Shown here in pieces: positions 11,101-20,895 of a DNA stretch of 64,000 nucleotides; the stretch's first letter is position 1; each line of letters begins with the position of its first letter. The stretch comes from Rhynchopus sp. YZ270_cl-10 (Eukaryota > Euglenozoa > Diplonemea > Diplonemida > Diplonemidae). Under the pieces are notes generated by a model. That model searched no databases. It was not told where the DNA came from and was given only the letters and a program-made list of their open reading frames with translations. The position numbers and the translations under genes were made by a program. Location of the stretch: NCBI GenBank assembly GCA_964035575.1, contig OZ037905.1, forward strand, positions 521,001-585,000. Direction: 5' to 3'.

Positions 11101-11673
11101 CTACATCAACAAACAAAAAAAAATCCGTGTTGCTCAAAAGGAAAATATCGTTCTTATCGCACACCCTGGAGTTTGGGCCTAATAAATTCCAATAGGGAAA
11201 ATTTGAATGTACCAAGGGGGCCACATGCTTTGTTTGTTTTAAAATATGGGTGAATTTTTTGGAACAAAAAGAAAATCGACCCTTATTAGCAGTGAAAAAA
11301 AAAAAAACAAAACAAACAACAACGTGCAACAATACACCCTCGTCTGGGGTGAAAGTGCACCTTCATGGAGGGGAATAACGCTGTTCTTACCATCGGGGTT
11401 TGCTACAAACAAAACTGACTTTCCCCACACACGATGTGTTCCCCTTTCCCCCTTTTGTGTTAAAAAAAAATTTTTTTTTTGTAGTTTCGACAATTATTTC
11501 TTTTTGTTGTGTCGACAATCGCCGAGTAATCCCACCAGGTGGGAGAACTCGGGTCTGTACTTTTTTTTTCTTTTGCTTTTTTCCCCCTTGCGCGTTCTGG
11601 ATCCTCTCTCTCTCTCTCTCTCCGCCTGCCCCCTTTTTCACCCACATGTATTTTTCCTTATTTTTTTAAACAT

Positions 11674-14040
11674 TTACTTCGTCACGTACAAACTGATGGT
11701 GCATCGTGTTTGGTCCCCGAGGGGGGCACGGAAGGACGCGACCCCAACAGAATTGGTTACGACCGTGTCGATTGGTGGGGTGACGTCGCACCCAGCTGTC
11801 GTCAGGGTGTACTCCGCAGACGGGGACATGCCGTGGATGACAAAGTTACGCTCTCCTGTTCCTGGGAGACGCAGGGCCACAAGCCCTTGGGAGTACTTCA
11901 CGAAGATGGATCCGACGTTGTACACGAAGTCTGTCTTGCCGAAGGGTGCAATGGTGTGCGTCGTGAGCCCCAACTCAATCCCGTACTTGATGCGGTGTGT
12001 GAGGATTGCCTGCACGGAGGGGTACTCGAAGTAGTACATGGTGCGGTTCAGCTGCTGTGTGCCGTTGCAGTAGTAACGTTCGTGCATCCAGGTGGTCTTG
12101 AGGACCTGGTCGCGGAGGGGCTTCTGCAGCACGTCGTTGAAGTGTGCGAGCTGTGCCTTGCCGATGAGGGGCTGGCTCGGGTACAGCTGCTGCGCAACAC
12201 GCTTCCTTGAGAGCGCGTCGAACCAGGCAATGCGTCCCATGCCGCACCAGGAGTCGCCAATGTTCTGGTGCCAGCAGTCGTCGCGGCCGTAGTACTTCTC
12301 CGAGACAAAGGTGTGTGCAGTGGGGCACCTCCCCTTGTCAATCCTGTTCAGAATGTTCAGAGAACGGTCATCCGTGTCCGCAATACCCGCAGCAATGGCC
12401 ATAAGGTTTGCATCGTAGTCCACAAAGTCGCGTGTTGTCCCATCCGGGTTGACCTGCGTCAGGTAGTGGTCGTTCGTCTTCTCGGCCCACAGGAACTCCT
12501 GCATGGACTTCGAGATCTTGCCCGCCAGTGTCGTGTATTTGGTTGCGTTCACGGTGTCGCCAATGGCAGTCGCAGCCATGGAAAGTTCCTCAAACAGGCT
12601 CACCACCATCGCGTTCGAGTCAGATGTGTAGTTGGTTCTGATGAACACATCAATCATAAGGGCACCAGGGGAGTTCAGCATGGCGTCGAACTTACCCAGC
12701 CCAGGGATGGTGCCACCCTCGACAATGAGCTCGACCAAGTAGTCTGCTGCCTTGTAGATGGTCTGGATGTAGCCCTTCAGCCACGCCATGTCCTGGGTGA
12801 TCTTCGCGTACGTCAGACACGTCAGCACCCAGAACAGGTTCGGCCCGGTCTGCACGGCACCGGAAAGCGCCTGGTACGTTGGGATGAGGTCGTTGAAGTG
12901 GTGGGGCAGCTGTCCGTTGTCAAGCAGGTAGCTGCCGGAGCGCTCGATGACCTTGCGTGTCTCCTCAATGAGGTCTGCGTCGGTGGAGAACATGACGGCG
13001 GAGAGCGCAATGTTGTTGTCGGGGTCGAAGAAGTTGTAGCCACCCTCGTAGCCACGGATGGGGGTGGCGATGGTGGTCGCGATCTGTGCGGCCTGCTGGC
13101 CCTCCACCACCTCGTTCTTCTGGGTGCACAGGTTGCCTGCGGGGGACGCGTACACACCTGTCATGAAGGCAATGTAGTCCTTTGTCGAGTCGTCCTGGTC
13201 GTTGCTGTCAGTGATCCCCTCACCGTCAACAAAAATCGGGAAGTCGTGGTTGTTCGCCGACATCGTGAACAACGAGGACCACTCCTGCGACGTCGTCGTC
13301 GGGGTGCAGCCGGTCTCCAGCTTCTTCGAAGTTGTGTTGTCCCACTGGGTGTCCATGTAGCTCGCAGCGCCGGTCAGCGAGCACTCCGTCAGAAACTCGG
13401 AAAGGACGACGTCCATGTGTTCTGCGGTGATGATCTTGAGGGACGGCTTGCCGGTCGAGATGGTGGTCTGCATCTTGCTCAGCGCAGCGCACACATTACC
13501 GGCAGTACCCTGTCCGTCCTGGACAGCTCCAAGGACGTAGGCCTTCTTGAGCACGTCGTACGTGGCGTACTTGTACTTGGCGTAGTGGGTGTCCTGCTGC
13601 ATCATCTGCACCATGCCGCCCTCGAAGGAGTTGTAGATGGAGATCCCACCGAAGGGGATGTTCCTGTACACAGCGCCGGCACCCTTGCCCACGGTCACGA
13701 AGTCGACGAGGTTGGACCCCTTCTTCACGGAGATGGTGATGTTCTCGGTTGCGCTGGTGTCGTCGGCACAGTTCACGGCGGTGTGGAGCTTGTACGACTG
13801 CAGGTCTGTCGTGTTGGACACAACCTCCGGGGGCGAGCACAGCACCAGGGTGTAGTACCCCTTAGGGTTCGTCACACGTGTCGTCATCGACGTGACGGCA
13901 GTGGTCGGGTAGAGCGCACTGCCCTCGTAGTTGCCAGCAATGCTCACAGCACCAAGCGTGTCAATGGTGACACGAACAAGTCCGTTCTCAATTACCACAT
14001 CCGCAGCAAGAGCATAGCTCAACACACTGAGCAGCAACAT
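11674..14040 (-). CDS. Secreted six-hairpin glycosidase-like protein 1
   Basis: A 788-residue intronless protein. A short hydrophobic leader (MLLLSVLSYALAADVV) suggests secretion. Residues ~10-290 look like a beta-rich N-terminal domain. The middle and C-terminal part has the helical-toroid signature of the six-hairpin glycosidases: NFFDPDNNIALSAV, a Gly/Trp-rich QTGPNLFWVL helix, SDSNAMVVSLFEEL, FVDYDANLMAIAAG and GDSWCGMGRIAWFDAL, then a small beta domain at the end. This fold is used by amylo-glucosidases, rhamnosidases and phosphorylases. The substrate cannot be told from sequence, and the family call is by pattern rather than search. Many N-x-S/T sites fit a glycoprotein. The next upstream gene (14381-16726) is its paralogue, in tandem. 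Confidence 0.75.
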   Translation of the reverse strand: MLLLSVLSYALAADVVIENGLVRVTIDTLGAVSIAGNYEGSALYPTTAVTSMTTRVTNPKGYYTLVLCSPPEVVSNTTDLQSYKLHTAVNCADDTSATENITISVKKGSNLVDFVTVGKGAGAVYRNIPFGGISIYNSFEGGMVQMMQQDTHYAKYKYATYDVLKKAYVLGAVQDGQGTAGNVCAALSKMQTTISTGKPSLKIITAEHMDVVLSEFLTECSLTGAASYMDTQWDNTTSKKLETGCTPTTTSQEWSSLFTMSANNHDFPIFVDGEGITDSNDQDDSTKDYIAFMTGVYASPAGNLCTQKNEVVEGQQAAQIATTIATPIRGYEGGYNFFDPDNNIALSAVMFSTDADLIEETRKVIERSGSYLLDNGQLPHHFNDLIPTYQALSGAVQTGPNLFWVLTCLTYAKITQDMAWLKGYIQTIYKAADYLVELIVEGGTIPGLGKFDAMLNSPGALMIDVFIRTNYTSDSNAMVVSLFEELSMAATAIGDTVNATKYTTLAGKISKSMQEFLWAEKTNDHYLTQVNPDGTTRDFVDYDANLMAIAAGIADTDDRSLNILNRIDKGRCPTAHTFVSEKYYGRDDCWHQNIGDSWCGMGRIAWFDALSRKRVAQQLYPSQPLIGKAQLAHFNDVLQKPLRDQVLKTTWMHERYYCNGTQQLNRTMYYFEYPSVQAILTHRIKYGIELGLTTHTIAPFGKTDFVYNVGSIFVKYSQGLVALRLPGTGERNFVIHGMSPSAEYTLTTAGCDVTPPIDTVVTNSVGVASFRAPLGDQTRCTISLYVTK

Positions 14041-14075
14041 TTTACAGTTGGTTAGCCTGAGGGGGGAAGAGTGAT
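14041..14075 (-). promoter_or_regulatory. Pyrimidine tract and AG 16 nt before the ATG
   Basis: The coding strand reads CACTCTTCCCCCCTCAG, then 16 nt, then ATG. This is a textbook 3' splice site placed directly before a start codon, with no upstream coding exon. Confidence 0.45.
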
Positions 14076-14380
14076 GGTGGTGGCGATGGTGGTGAATAAT
14101 GGGAAATCGTATTTCAACTGTATTCGTTTTATCTTTCTGTACACACCAACCCTATTTTTGACAAAAAAAAAATCGAGGCCCCGGGTAAGGGCATCACTGT
14201 TCTGTAAATTGCTTCACAGCCGTATTAATTCTGTTGTTGTGACAATCACCCTCTCCAAAGACGGTTCCTGTACATCAAATTGCTCCTTTTTTTTTCTTTC
14301 GGCGATGCTGTGGTCAGAAAAGGCTAGGCAATTCGCTAACAGAGATACTTTCCCCCCCACCCACTCCACCCATTTATGTT
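14076..14380. other. Spacer between the glycosidase-like paralogues
   Basis: About 300 bp of low-complexity sequence between the two genes, with runs of A and T at 14160-14175 and 14287-14300. No gene or structured RNA seen. Confidence 0.5.
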
Positions 14381-16726
14381 TCATTCACTGTCGTGCTTGA
14401 GGTTCACTGTGCAGACTGCACCATTATCGTCTGATATGGTTGCGGTGAAGGACGCGGTACCAGAGGCGGCCACTTTGATCGTCACATCAACTGCATCGCA
14501 CCCTTCGTGGGTCAGGGTGTACTTCTCCGACGGCAGCATGCCCTCAATCACATACGCGAACACCCCTTTCCCGGGGAGACGCAGGACCACAAGCTGTTGG
14601 GAGTACTTCACGAAGATGGATCCAACGTTGTACACGAAGTCTGTCTTGCCGAAGGGTGCAATGGTGTGCGTCGTGAGCCCCAACTCAATCCCGTACTTGA
14701 CGCGGTGTGTGAGCATCGCCTGGATGGAAGGGTACTCGAAGTAGTACTTTGTGCGGTTCAGCTGCTGCGTGCCGTCGCAGCCGTAGCGCTCGCGCATCCA
14801 GACATCCTCCAGGACGGTGTCACGTATGGGAACATGCAACACATTGTTGAAGCGAGAGAGTGCTGCCTCGGCAAGCTCAGAGTTAGGATTGAGCGATGCA
14901 ACACGCCTTCTCGCAAGCGCGTCGTACCAGGCAATGCGTCCCATGCCGCACCAGGAGTCCCCAGTGTTCTCCATCCAGCAGTCGTCCGGCCCGTACCACC
15001 GTTCTGATACAAACGTCGGCGACGAAGGGCATTGCCCGCCCTCATCGATCCTGCCGAGAACCTTTGCAAACCGGTCATCCGCATCCGCCACACCAGCCGC
15101 AACAGCAATCAGGTTCGCATCGTAGTCCACAAAGTCGCGTATCGTCCCATCCGGGTTGACCTGCGTCACAAAGTGGTCCTCCTCCCACAGGACCTGCCGC
15201 ATGGACCGCGATATCTTTCTGGAGAGTGTGGCACAGCGGTTGGCGTTGTCCTCATCGGCAACCAGCTCGTATGCCTTGGCAAGCTCGCTGTACATGATGA
15301 CAAGCATTGCGTTCGAGTCTGCAGTGTAGTTCCCCCTTTTGAAGACATCGATCATCAACGGGCCGGGCGCGCTCATAAGCGCCTGGAACTCACCCCCACG
15401 CGGTGTCTCACCGTTTTCGTGTATTTGTTTGGAAAGGAAACGTTCCGCACTCTGCAGTGTTGGCATGCTGGCCTCTAGGTAGGTCACGTTCTGCGTTGCT
15501 GCAACGTAGGCCAGAAGCGACAAAATCCAAAACACGTTTGGCCCTGTCTGCACCGCACCCGAGATCGCCTCATACGTCGGCTCCAGATAGATCAAGTGGT
15601 GCGGGATCTGCCCCGTCTCAGAGATGAGATCTGCAGACCTGTCGAGGACCTTCCGCACCTCCCCCATAAGTGTTGCGTCTGCTGCGTACAGGATGGCACT
15701 CAGGGCGATGTAGTTGTCGGGGTCGAAGAAGTTGAAGCCATCTGGGTAGCCCCTTTCTGGTGTTGCGACTGAGGTTGCCATTTGTCCTACGGTCACACCG
15801 TTCTGGATCTGGTTCGGGTGTGTGCAGAGTGTGCCCACCGGCGACCCGTACACCCCTGTCATGAACGCGATGTAGTCCTTTTTGGAGTCTTCTGCATCGG
15901 CGCTGACAATACCCTTCCCGTCCTCGAAGATCGGAAAGTCGTGGTTGTTTGCCGAGATCGCGAAGGAGGAGTTCCATTGCTGCACGGTGTCCGAGGGTGC
16001 ACACCCTTTGTTGAAGGTCTTCGAGGTGGCTGTGTCCCATGTGTTTTCTGTGTAGTGGTACTGCTGCGTGAGACTGCACCGCGTGAGGTACTCAGCGAAG
16101 ACCACGTTGCCCAGCTCAGCGGTGACGACCTTCAAATGCTTGCCGCCGTCGGGGCTTGTTGTGCTCAGCCGTGTGATGGCACCGCAGTTCTTCCCCGCAG
16201 TGGCAGCGCCGTTCTTGACAGCGCCCAGCGCGTATGCATTGCGCACAGAGTCGTACGTCGCATATTTGTTCTTCCGCCGTACCAACGTCGTCTGCATCAT
16301 CTGCACAACTCCCTTCCCAAAGACGTTGTACACAGAGTCGCCTGCGAAGGGTATGCTGCGGTACACAGAGCCCGACCCTTTTCCGAGGGAGGAGAATTCC
16401 ACGATGTTCGAGTCGGTGCGCACGGAGAGGGTGAGCACCTCAGAGACGCCGCCTTTGGAGGTGCAGTCGATTGCCTGCAGGAGTTCGATTGTTTGCACTT
16501 CAGAGTTGTTTGCAACGACACGTGGCGTCTCGCACAACACCAATGCGTCGTACCCCGTCGCAGAACTCACACGTGTCGTCATGCGGACCACTGCGTCCGC
16601 CCCAAACGTCCCCGACCCCTCATAGTTCCCCGCAACACTTACAGCCCCCAAGTAATCAACCGTGACACGTACCCGACTGTTCTCTATCACAACCGCCAGG
16701 GTGTATATGGCCAACGTTGCCAACAT
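14381..16726 (-). CDS. Secreted six-hairpin glycosidase-like protein 2
   Basis: A 781-residue paralogue of the neighbouring gene with the same architecture. It has a leader (MLATLAIYTLAVVIEN), an N-terminal beta-rich part, then NFFDPDNYIALSAI, QTGPNVFWILSLLAY, SDSNAMLVIMYSEL, FVDYDANLIAVAAG and GDSWCGMGRIAWYDAL. The pair differs widely along most of its length but is almost identical in nucleotides around 14600-14715 (against 11888-12005), which suggests local gene conversion. The ATG at 16726 is preceded by a CCAG site 14 nt upstream. Likely a secreted or lysosomal sugar-processing enzyme; activity and substrate are inference. Confidence 0.75.
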   Translation of the reverse strand: MLATLAIYTLAVVIENSRVRVTVDYLGAVSVAGNYEGSGTFGADAVVRMTTRVSSATGYDALVLCETPRVVANNSEVQTIELLQAIDCTSKGGVSEVLTLSVRTDSNIVEFSSLGKGSGSVYRSIPFAGDSVYNVFGKGVVQMMQTTLVRRKNKYATYDSVRNAYALGAVKNGAATAGKNCGAITRLSTTSPDGGKHLKVVTAELGNVVFAEYLTRCSLTQQYHYTENTWDTATSKTFNKGCAPSDTVQQWNSSFAISANNHDFPIFEDGKGIVSADAEDSKKDYIAFMTGVYGSPVGTLCTHPNQIQNGVTVGQMATSVATPERGYPDGFNFFDPDNYIALSAILYAADATLMGEVRKVLDRSADLISETGQIPHHLIYLEPTYEAISGAVQTGPNVFWILSLLAYVAATQNVTYLEASMPTLQSAERFLSKQIHENGETPRGGEFQALMSAPGPLMIDVFKRGNYTADSNAMLVIMYSELAKAYELVADEDNANRCATLSRKISRSMRQVLWEEDHFVTQVNPDGTIRDFVDYDANLIAVAAGVADADDRFAKVLGRIDEGGQCPSSPTFVSERWYGPDDCWMENTGDSWCGMGRIAWYDALARRRVASLNPNSELAEAALSRFNNVLHVPIRDTVLEDVWMRERYGCDGTQQLNRTKYYFEYPSIQAMLTHRVKYGIELGLTTHTIAPFGKTDFVYNVGSIFVKYSQQLVVLRLPGKGVFAYVIEGMLPSEKYTLTHEGCDAVDVTIKVAASGTASFTATISDDNGAVCTVNLKHDSE

Positions 16727-16820
16727 TGTCTTTGCTTTGCCTGGTGAGGGTGTGGAGGTGTGGAGGTGTGGAGGTGTGGAGGTGTGGAGGTGTGGAGGTG
16801 TGGAGGTGTGGAGGTGTAGG
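16727..16820 (-). repeat. 8-bp minisatellite forming the pyrimidine tract of the upstream leader
   Basis: About eight and a half copies of TGTGGAGG (16751-16820) on the plus strand. On the coding strand this is (CCTCCACA)n, running into CCCTCACCAG 14 nt before the ATG of the glycosidase-like gene. The repeat therefore supplies the pyrimidine tract before the putative splice acceptor. Confidence 0.7.
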
Positions 16821-16994
16821 TCAAGTTGTCAAAGCATTTCTCCACTTTCTGACATATGCTGTGCGAGCACGTCATGGGGCAGGGTTCCTGGGTAGGGAGA
16901 GCTGCAAGAGATCATGTGCTGTGGGGGCAGCAGGGGGAGGGTATGGGGGTGTGCAAAGTGATGTGTTTACGACCTTTCATTAGTGGAAATGGGT

Positions 16995-18086
16995 TCAAGA
17001 CAGGTGTGAAATGTCCACAATCTCAACATTTCCGTGCATCACCACACCACCACAGCTGCTGATCGCAAGACCGTAGGAATCGAAGCTCTCAAATTGACGG
17101 CGTAACAGTTGCTTCCCTGTTGAGATGGACCACACGCATGATACGTTAGAAGAGCAGGCAGCAACAATATCGTTGGACACAGCAACCTCAGCCAAGCTGT
17201 ATTCCGAGACGTCTTCAAATACACATTCACCTGTTTCAATGTTCCAGACACGCACACCGTTGTTGCAACACGCTGCAATGACACGTTTGTTTGGCGAAAG
17301 TGCAACATACTTTACATCATAAGGGCATGTCAGAACAAGCACCTCCACCCCTGTCGTGTAGTCCCAGATGGTCACATCTTTGCGGTACTCCCCAAACATC
17401 GCCACCTTGTCGCCTGCCACAACCATAACGTAAAAGCAGTCCACAATGTGGCCCCATTCATGCACGAGAACGCCTGTTGCAATGTCCCACACCTGCAAAC
17501 CCTTCTCGCAGCACGACAACAGCTTTGTTCCACAGGGTGACCATGCCGTGTTCTTCCTCTCATCGCCTGCAGCTCCAAAGGAGAGCTTCAATGCACCTGT
17601 CTTCACGTCATGAACTTCAGCACACTTCGTGTCATAGTTGACACATGAGATCCACTCACTGCAAGGTGAGAAGGATGGGGAAGAAGTTGCCTTTGCAGGG
17701 AAGCTGCACAGACGTTCATGTGTTTCCGTGTCGAAGACGGACAGACCGACGATGGACACACTACGCATGTAACCTATGCCTGCAAGGTACCTGTCACACG
17801 GGGAGAGTGTGAGCGAATATGTGTAGCCAAAATTTTGTATCACCCCAGGAGTGATGTTGGCACCAGTGCAGTACAGCTCAACGGCACATCCCTCATCCAT
17901 CTCCGTGTCGCAGATGCGCAAGTCGTCGTTGCCGATGTCGCCACCGCCTCTCATCCGCACACCAACATGCCGAGCACGTGGCACGCCAAGCTCCGCAACA
18001 AGCTTCCCCTTCACCTGTGCAAGGGTGGCGCTCCTGTCCACTTCTATCACACAGCTTGCAGACTCGAAGTGTCCTGTGATGTCCAT
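16995..18086 (-). CDS. UBL-WD40 family copy 1
   Basis: A 363-residue member of the 12-copy family. Residues 1-79 resemble a ubiquitin-like fold (CVIEVDRSATLAQVKGKLVA ... ELYCTG). Residues ~85-363 form a WD40-type propeller with blade ends LQVWDIATG, VTIWDYTTG, VRVWNIETG and SNVSCVWSISTG, and a fixed tail VEIVDISHLS. The start is the ATG of MDITGHF, conserved in every copy. The 240 nt after the ATG are nearly identical in all copies, whereas the loop segments between blade strands differ; here the first variable segment is VIQNFGYTYS. There is no signal peptide, so a cytosolic protein is likely. A recognition or adaptor role is inference. The next family gene starts 351 bp upstream. Confidence 0.85.
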   Translation of the reverse strand: MDITGHFESASCVIEVDRSATLAQVKGKLVAELGVPRARHVGVRMRGGGDIGNDDLRICDTEMDEGCAVELYCTGANITPGVIQNFGYTYSLTLSPCDRYLAGIGYMRSVSIVGLSVFDTETHERLCSFPAKATSSPSFSPCSEWISCVNYDTKCAEVHDVKTGALKLSFGAAGDERKNTAWSPCGTKLLSCCEKGLQVWDIATGVLVHEWGHIVDCFYVMVVAGDKVAMFGEYRKDVTIWDYTTGVEVLVLTCPYDVKYVALSPNKRVIAACCNNGVRVWNIETGECVFEDVSEYSLAEVAVSNDIVAACSSNVSCVWSISTGKQLLRRQFESFDSYGLAISSCGGVVMHGNVEIVDISHLS

Positions 18087-18437
18087 GTTCAGGGGGTGTA
18101 ACTCTGCTCTGTGGGGAATGGTGTGTGGGGAGGGCAGGAAGAAGAGGGGTGGGGTGGTGTTTGTGAAAGGAAACGAGATGTGTTGTCATTTGCAAAAACA
18201 AGAGAGATAACTCCTCACCCAGTTAGAGGTCCTCCCACCTTCCCACACCATGACGGGTAGTTGTGCTTCGTGTGTGCAAAAGACACAGCGGAACGGCGCG
18301 GTCTCTATTGCCAACCCACTCCCACAACGAGAGACATGTGCATCTATCTTTATGTATCTTCCTGCGTGGAGTTACCCAGGCAAGGTGCAGGAAAGGGAAG
18401 CAAAGTTAGATGGCACCTTTCAGTTGTGGAAATGGGT
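18087..18437 (-). promoter_or_regulatory. Long-type (~350 bp) family spacer with AG leader site
   Basis: The coding strand carries a C/T-rich run (CCTCTTCTTCCTGCCCTCCC) and ends CCCCACAG 22 nt before the ATG at 18086. This leader is kept before almost every family copy. The spacer is the long form, which contains a ~158-bp block (about 18172-18329) missing from the short spacers at 19521-19713 and 40083-40275. Confidence 0.5.
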
Positions 18438-19520
18438 TCATGACAGGTGTGAGATGTCAACAATCTCAACACCCTGACTCTCTCCGTACATCACCACACC
18501 ACCGCAGCTGCTCATTGCAACACCGTAAGAATCGCGGCTCTCAAATCTGCGGTACAAGAGTTGCTTCCCTGTTGAGATGGACCACACACACAATATTTCA
18601 GCAGTGTGGGCAACAACAATATCGTTTGACATAGCAACATCAGTCCATTTGTTTTCTGAGACGTCTTCAAATACACATTCACCTGTTTCGATGTTCCAGA
18701 CACGCACACAGTTGGTGCAACACGCTGCTCTGAAACGCTGGTTTGGTGACAGTGCTACATACGCCACAGCAGAAGGGCATGTAAGAACAAGCACCTTCTC
18801 CCCTGTCGTGTAGTCCCAGATGGTGATGCGTTTGCTGGAACTTCCAAACATCACCACCTTGTCGCCTGTTACAAGCATCACGTACTCGCAATCGATAATG
18901 TCGTCCCATTCATGCACAAGAACGCCTGTTGCAATGTCCCACACCTGCAAACCCAGGATGCAGCACGACAACAGCTTTGTTCCACAGGGTGACCATGCCG
19001 TGGCCCACCTCACAGAACCTTTATCTCCAAAGGAGTGCTTCAATGCACCTGTCTTCACGTCATGAACTTCAGCACACTCCGTGTCGTTGCTGACACATGA
19101 GATCCACTCACCGCACGGTGAGAAGAATGCGTTGCAGGGATGGTCCGCAGGGAAGCTGCACAGACGCTCATGTGTTTCCGTGTCAAAGATGAACACAACA
19201 TCATCGCAATCCATCACAGCAAGGTACCTGTCACACGGGGAGAGTGTGATGGAGTGTGGGTCCTCCGAATGTATCACCCCAGGAGTGATGTTGGCACCAG
19301 TGCAGTACAGCTCAACGGCACATCCCTCATCCATCTCCGTGTCGCAGATGCGCAAGTCGTCGTTGCCGATGTCGCCACCGCCTCTCATCCGCACACCAAC
19401 ATGCCGAGCACGTGGCACGCCAAGCTCCGCAACAAGCTTCCCCTTCACCTGTGCAAGGGTGGCGCTCCTGTCCACTTCTATCACACAGCTTGCAGACTCG
19501 AAGTGTCCTGTGATGTCCAT
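18438..19520 (-). CDS. UBL-WD40 family copy 2
   Basis: 360 residues, with the same UBL (1-79) and propeller layout as copy 1, ending VEIVDISHLS. The frame stays open 234 nt upstream of the ATG at 19520, but that stretch is the conserved spacer and leader, so MDITGHF is chosen as the start. The variable segment after the UBL is VIHSEDPHSI, and the mid-propeller reads DEWDDIIDCEYVMLVTGDK. Intact. Confidence 0.85.
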   Translation of the reverse strand: MDITGHFESASCVIEVDRSATLAQVKGKLVAELGVPRARHVGVRMRGGGDIGNDDLRICDTEMDEGCAVELYCTGANITPGVIHSEDPHSITLSPCDRYLAVMDCDDVVFIFDTETHERLCSFPADHPCNAFFSPCGEWISCVSNDTECAEVHDVKTGALKHSFGDKGSVRWATAWSPCGTKLLSCCILGLQVWDIATGVLVHEWDDIIDCEYVMLVTGDKVVMFGSSSKRITIWDYTTGEKVLVLTCPSAVAYVALSPNQRFRAACCTNCVRVWNIETGECVFEDVSENKWTDVAMSNDIVVAHTAEILCVWSISTGKQLLYRRFESRDSYGVAMSSCGGVVMYGESQGVEIVDISHLS

Positions 19521-19713
19521 GTTCAGGGGGAGTAACTCTGTTCTGTGGGGACAGGTGTGTGGGGAGGGCAGGAAGAAGAGGGGTGGGGTGGTGGTTGTGA
19601 AGGAAACGAGACATGTGCATCTATCTTTATGTATCTTCCTGCGTGGAGTTACCAGGCAAGGTGCAGGAAAGGGAAGCAAAGTTAGATGGCACCTTTCCGT
19701 TGTGGAAATGGGT
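19521..19713 (-). promoter_or_regulatory. Short-type (~193 bp) family spacer
   Basis: Same leader as the other copies (TCCCCACAG before AACAGAG) but lacking the ~158-bp block. The junction falls at a shared AACGAGA, so the short form looks like a deletion between short direct repeats. Confidence 0.5.
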
Positions 19714-20799
19714 TCAAGACAGGTGTGAGATGTCAACAATCTCAACACCCTCATCCCTGCCGTACATCACCACACCACCACAGCTGCTGATTGCAATACC
19801 GTAAGAATCGCAGTTCCCGAATTCACGGTGCAACAGTTGTTTCCCTGCTGAGATGGACCACACGACAAATACTTGACATGCGTGGGCAGCAACAGTGTCG
19901 TTGGACACAGCAACGTCAAGCCACTCATGTTCTGAGTCGTCTTCAAATACACACTCACCTGTTTCGATGTTCCAGACACGCACATGGTTGTAGCAACACG
20001 CTGCTATGAGACACTGGTTTGGTGACAGTGACACGTCACTAATTTCCAATGGGCATGAACGAACAAGCACCTCCACCCCTGTCGTGTAGTCCCAGATGGT
20101 GACGTCTTCGCTCTCGTAGCCAAACATCGCCACCCTGTCGCCTGTCACAACCAGGACACCCTCGCACTTCACAACGTAGCTCCATTCATGCACAGCAACG
20201 CCTGTTGCAATGTCCCACACCTGCAAACCCTTCTCGGAGAACGACAACAGCTTTGTTCCACAGGGTGACCATGCAGTTGACCACATCTCCTCACCTTCAT
20301 CTCCAAAGGAGTGCTTCAATGCACCTGTCTTCACGTCATGAACTTCAGCACACTTCGTGTCCTTGTTGACACATGAGATCCACTCACTGCAAGGTGAGAA
20401 TGTCGGGTTCCGAGAGTAGTCGCAAGGGAAGCTGCATAGAAGCTTATGTATTTCCGTGTCGAAGATGGACACACCACTCTCGGAATGCATCACTGCAAGG
20501 TACCTGTCACACGGGGAGAGTGTGAGGGAGTACGTGTCATCCGAACGTGGTATCACCCCAGGAGTGATGTTGGCACCAGTGCAGTACAGCTCAACGGCAC
20601 ATCCCTCATCCATCTCCGTGTCGCAGATGCGCAAGTCGTCGTTGCCGATGTCGCCACCGCCTCTCATCCGCACACCAACATGCCGAGCACGTGGCACGCC
20701 AAGCTCCGCAACAAGCTTCCCCTTCACCTGTGCAAGGGTGGCGCTCCTGTCCACTTCTATCACACAGCTTGCAGACTCGAAGTGTCCTGTGATGTCCAT
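19714..20799 (-). CDS. UBL-WD40 family copy 3
   Basis: 361 residues, intact. The first variable segment is VIPRSDDTYS, the fourth-blade loop reads EWSYVVKCEGVLVVTGDR, and the last blades carry CYNHVRVWNIETG and HACQVFVVWSISAGKQ. The C-terminus VEIVDISHLS is conserved. Its upstream spacer is broken after about 95 bp by the 1.7-kb TIR element at 20896-22628, which separates it from copy 4. Confidence 0.85.
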   Translation of the reverse strand: MDITGHFESASCVIEVDRSATLAQVKGKLVAELGVPRARHVGVRMRGGGDIGNDDLRICDTEMDEGCAVELYCTGANITPGVIPRSDDTYSLTLSPCDRYLAVMHSESGVSIFDTEIHKLLCSFPCDYSRNPTFSPCSEWISCVNKDTKCAEVHDVKTGALKHSFGDEGEEMWSTAWSPCGTKLLSFSEKGLQVWDIATGVAVHEWSYVVKCEGVLVVTGDRVAMFGYESEDVTIWDYTTGVEVLVRSCPLEISDVSLSPNQCLIAACCYNHVRVWNIETGECVFEDDSEHEWLDVAVSNDTVAAHACQVFVVWSISAGKQLLHREFGNCDSYGIAISSCGGVVMYGRDEGVEIVDISHLS

Positions 20800-20895
20800 G
20801 TTCAGGGGGTGTAACTCTGTTCTGTGGGGACAGGTGTGTGGGGAGGGCAGGAAGAAGAGGGGTGGGGTGGTGTTTGAAGGAAACAAATTTGAATA

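Larger units (their letters stand above)
8701..11673. other. Long spacer without recognisable genes
   Basis: Almost 3 kb with many poly(A)/poly(T) and poly(G) runs and no frame with protein-like composition or splice structure that I could recognise. It contains the 18S rRNA-like fragment (10384-10413), a C/G hairpin just beside it (10435-10450, AGGGGAGCAATCCCCT on the minus strand), and one copy of a two-copy hairpin motif (11070-11100). Confidence 0.6.

Noticed and set aside
12268-14055. Plus-strand open frame of 595 codons
   Set aside because: Antisense shadow of the glycosidase-like gene; no family resemblance, and its existence follows from codon bias on the minus strand.
16751-16820. 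CRISPR-like repeat array
   Set aside because: It is an 8-bp minisatellite without spacers, in a eukaryotic genome.
19521-19754. N-terminal extensions of several UBL-WD40 frames (also before copies 3, 4, 5, 6, 8 and 10)
   Set aside because: These codons translate the shared spacer and leader and differ in length and sequence between copies; MDITGHF is the common start.
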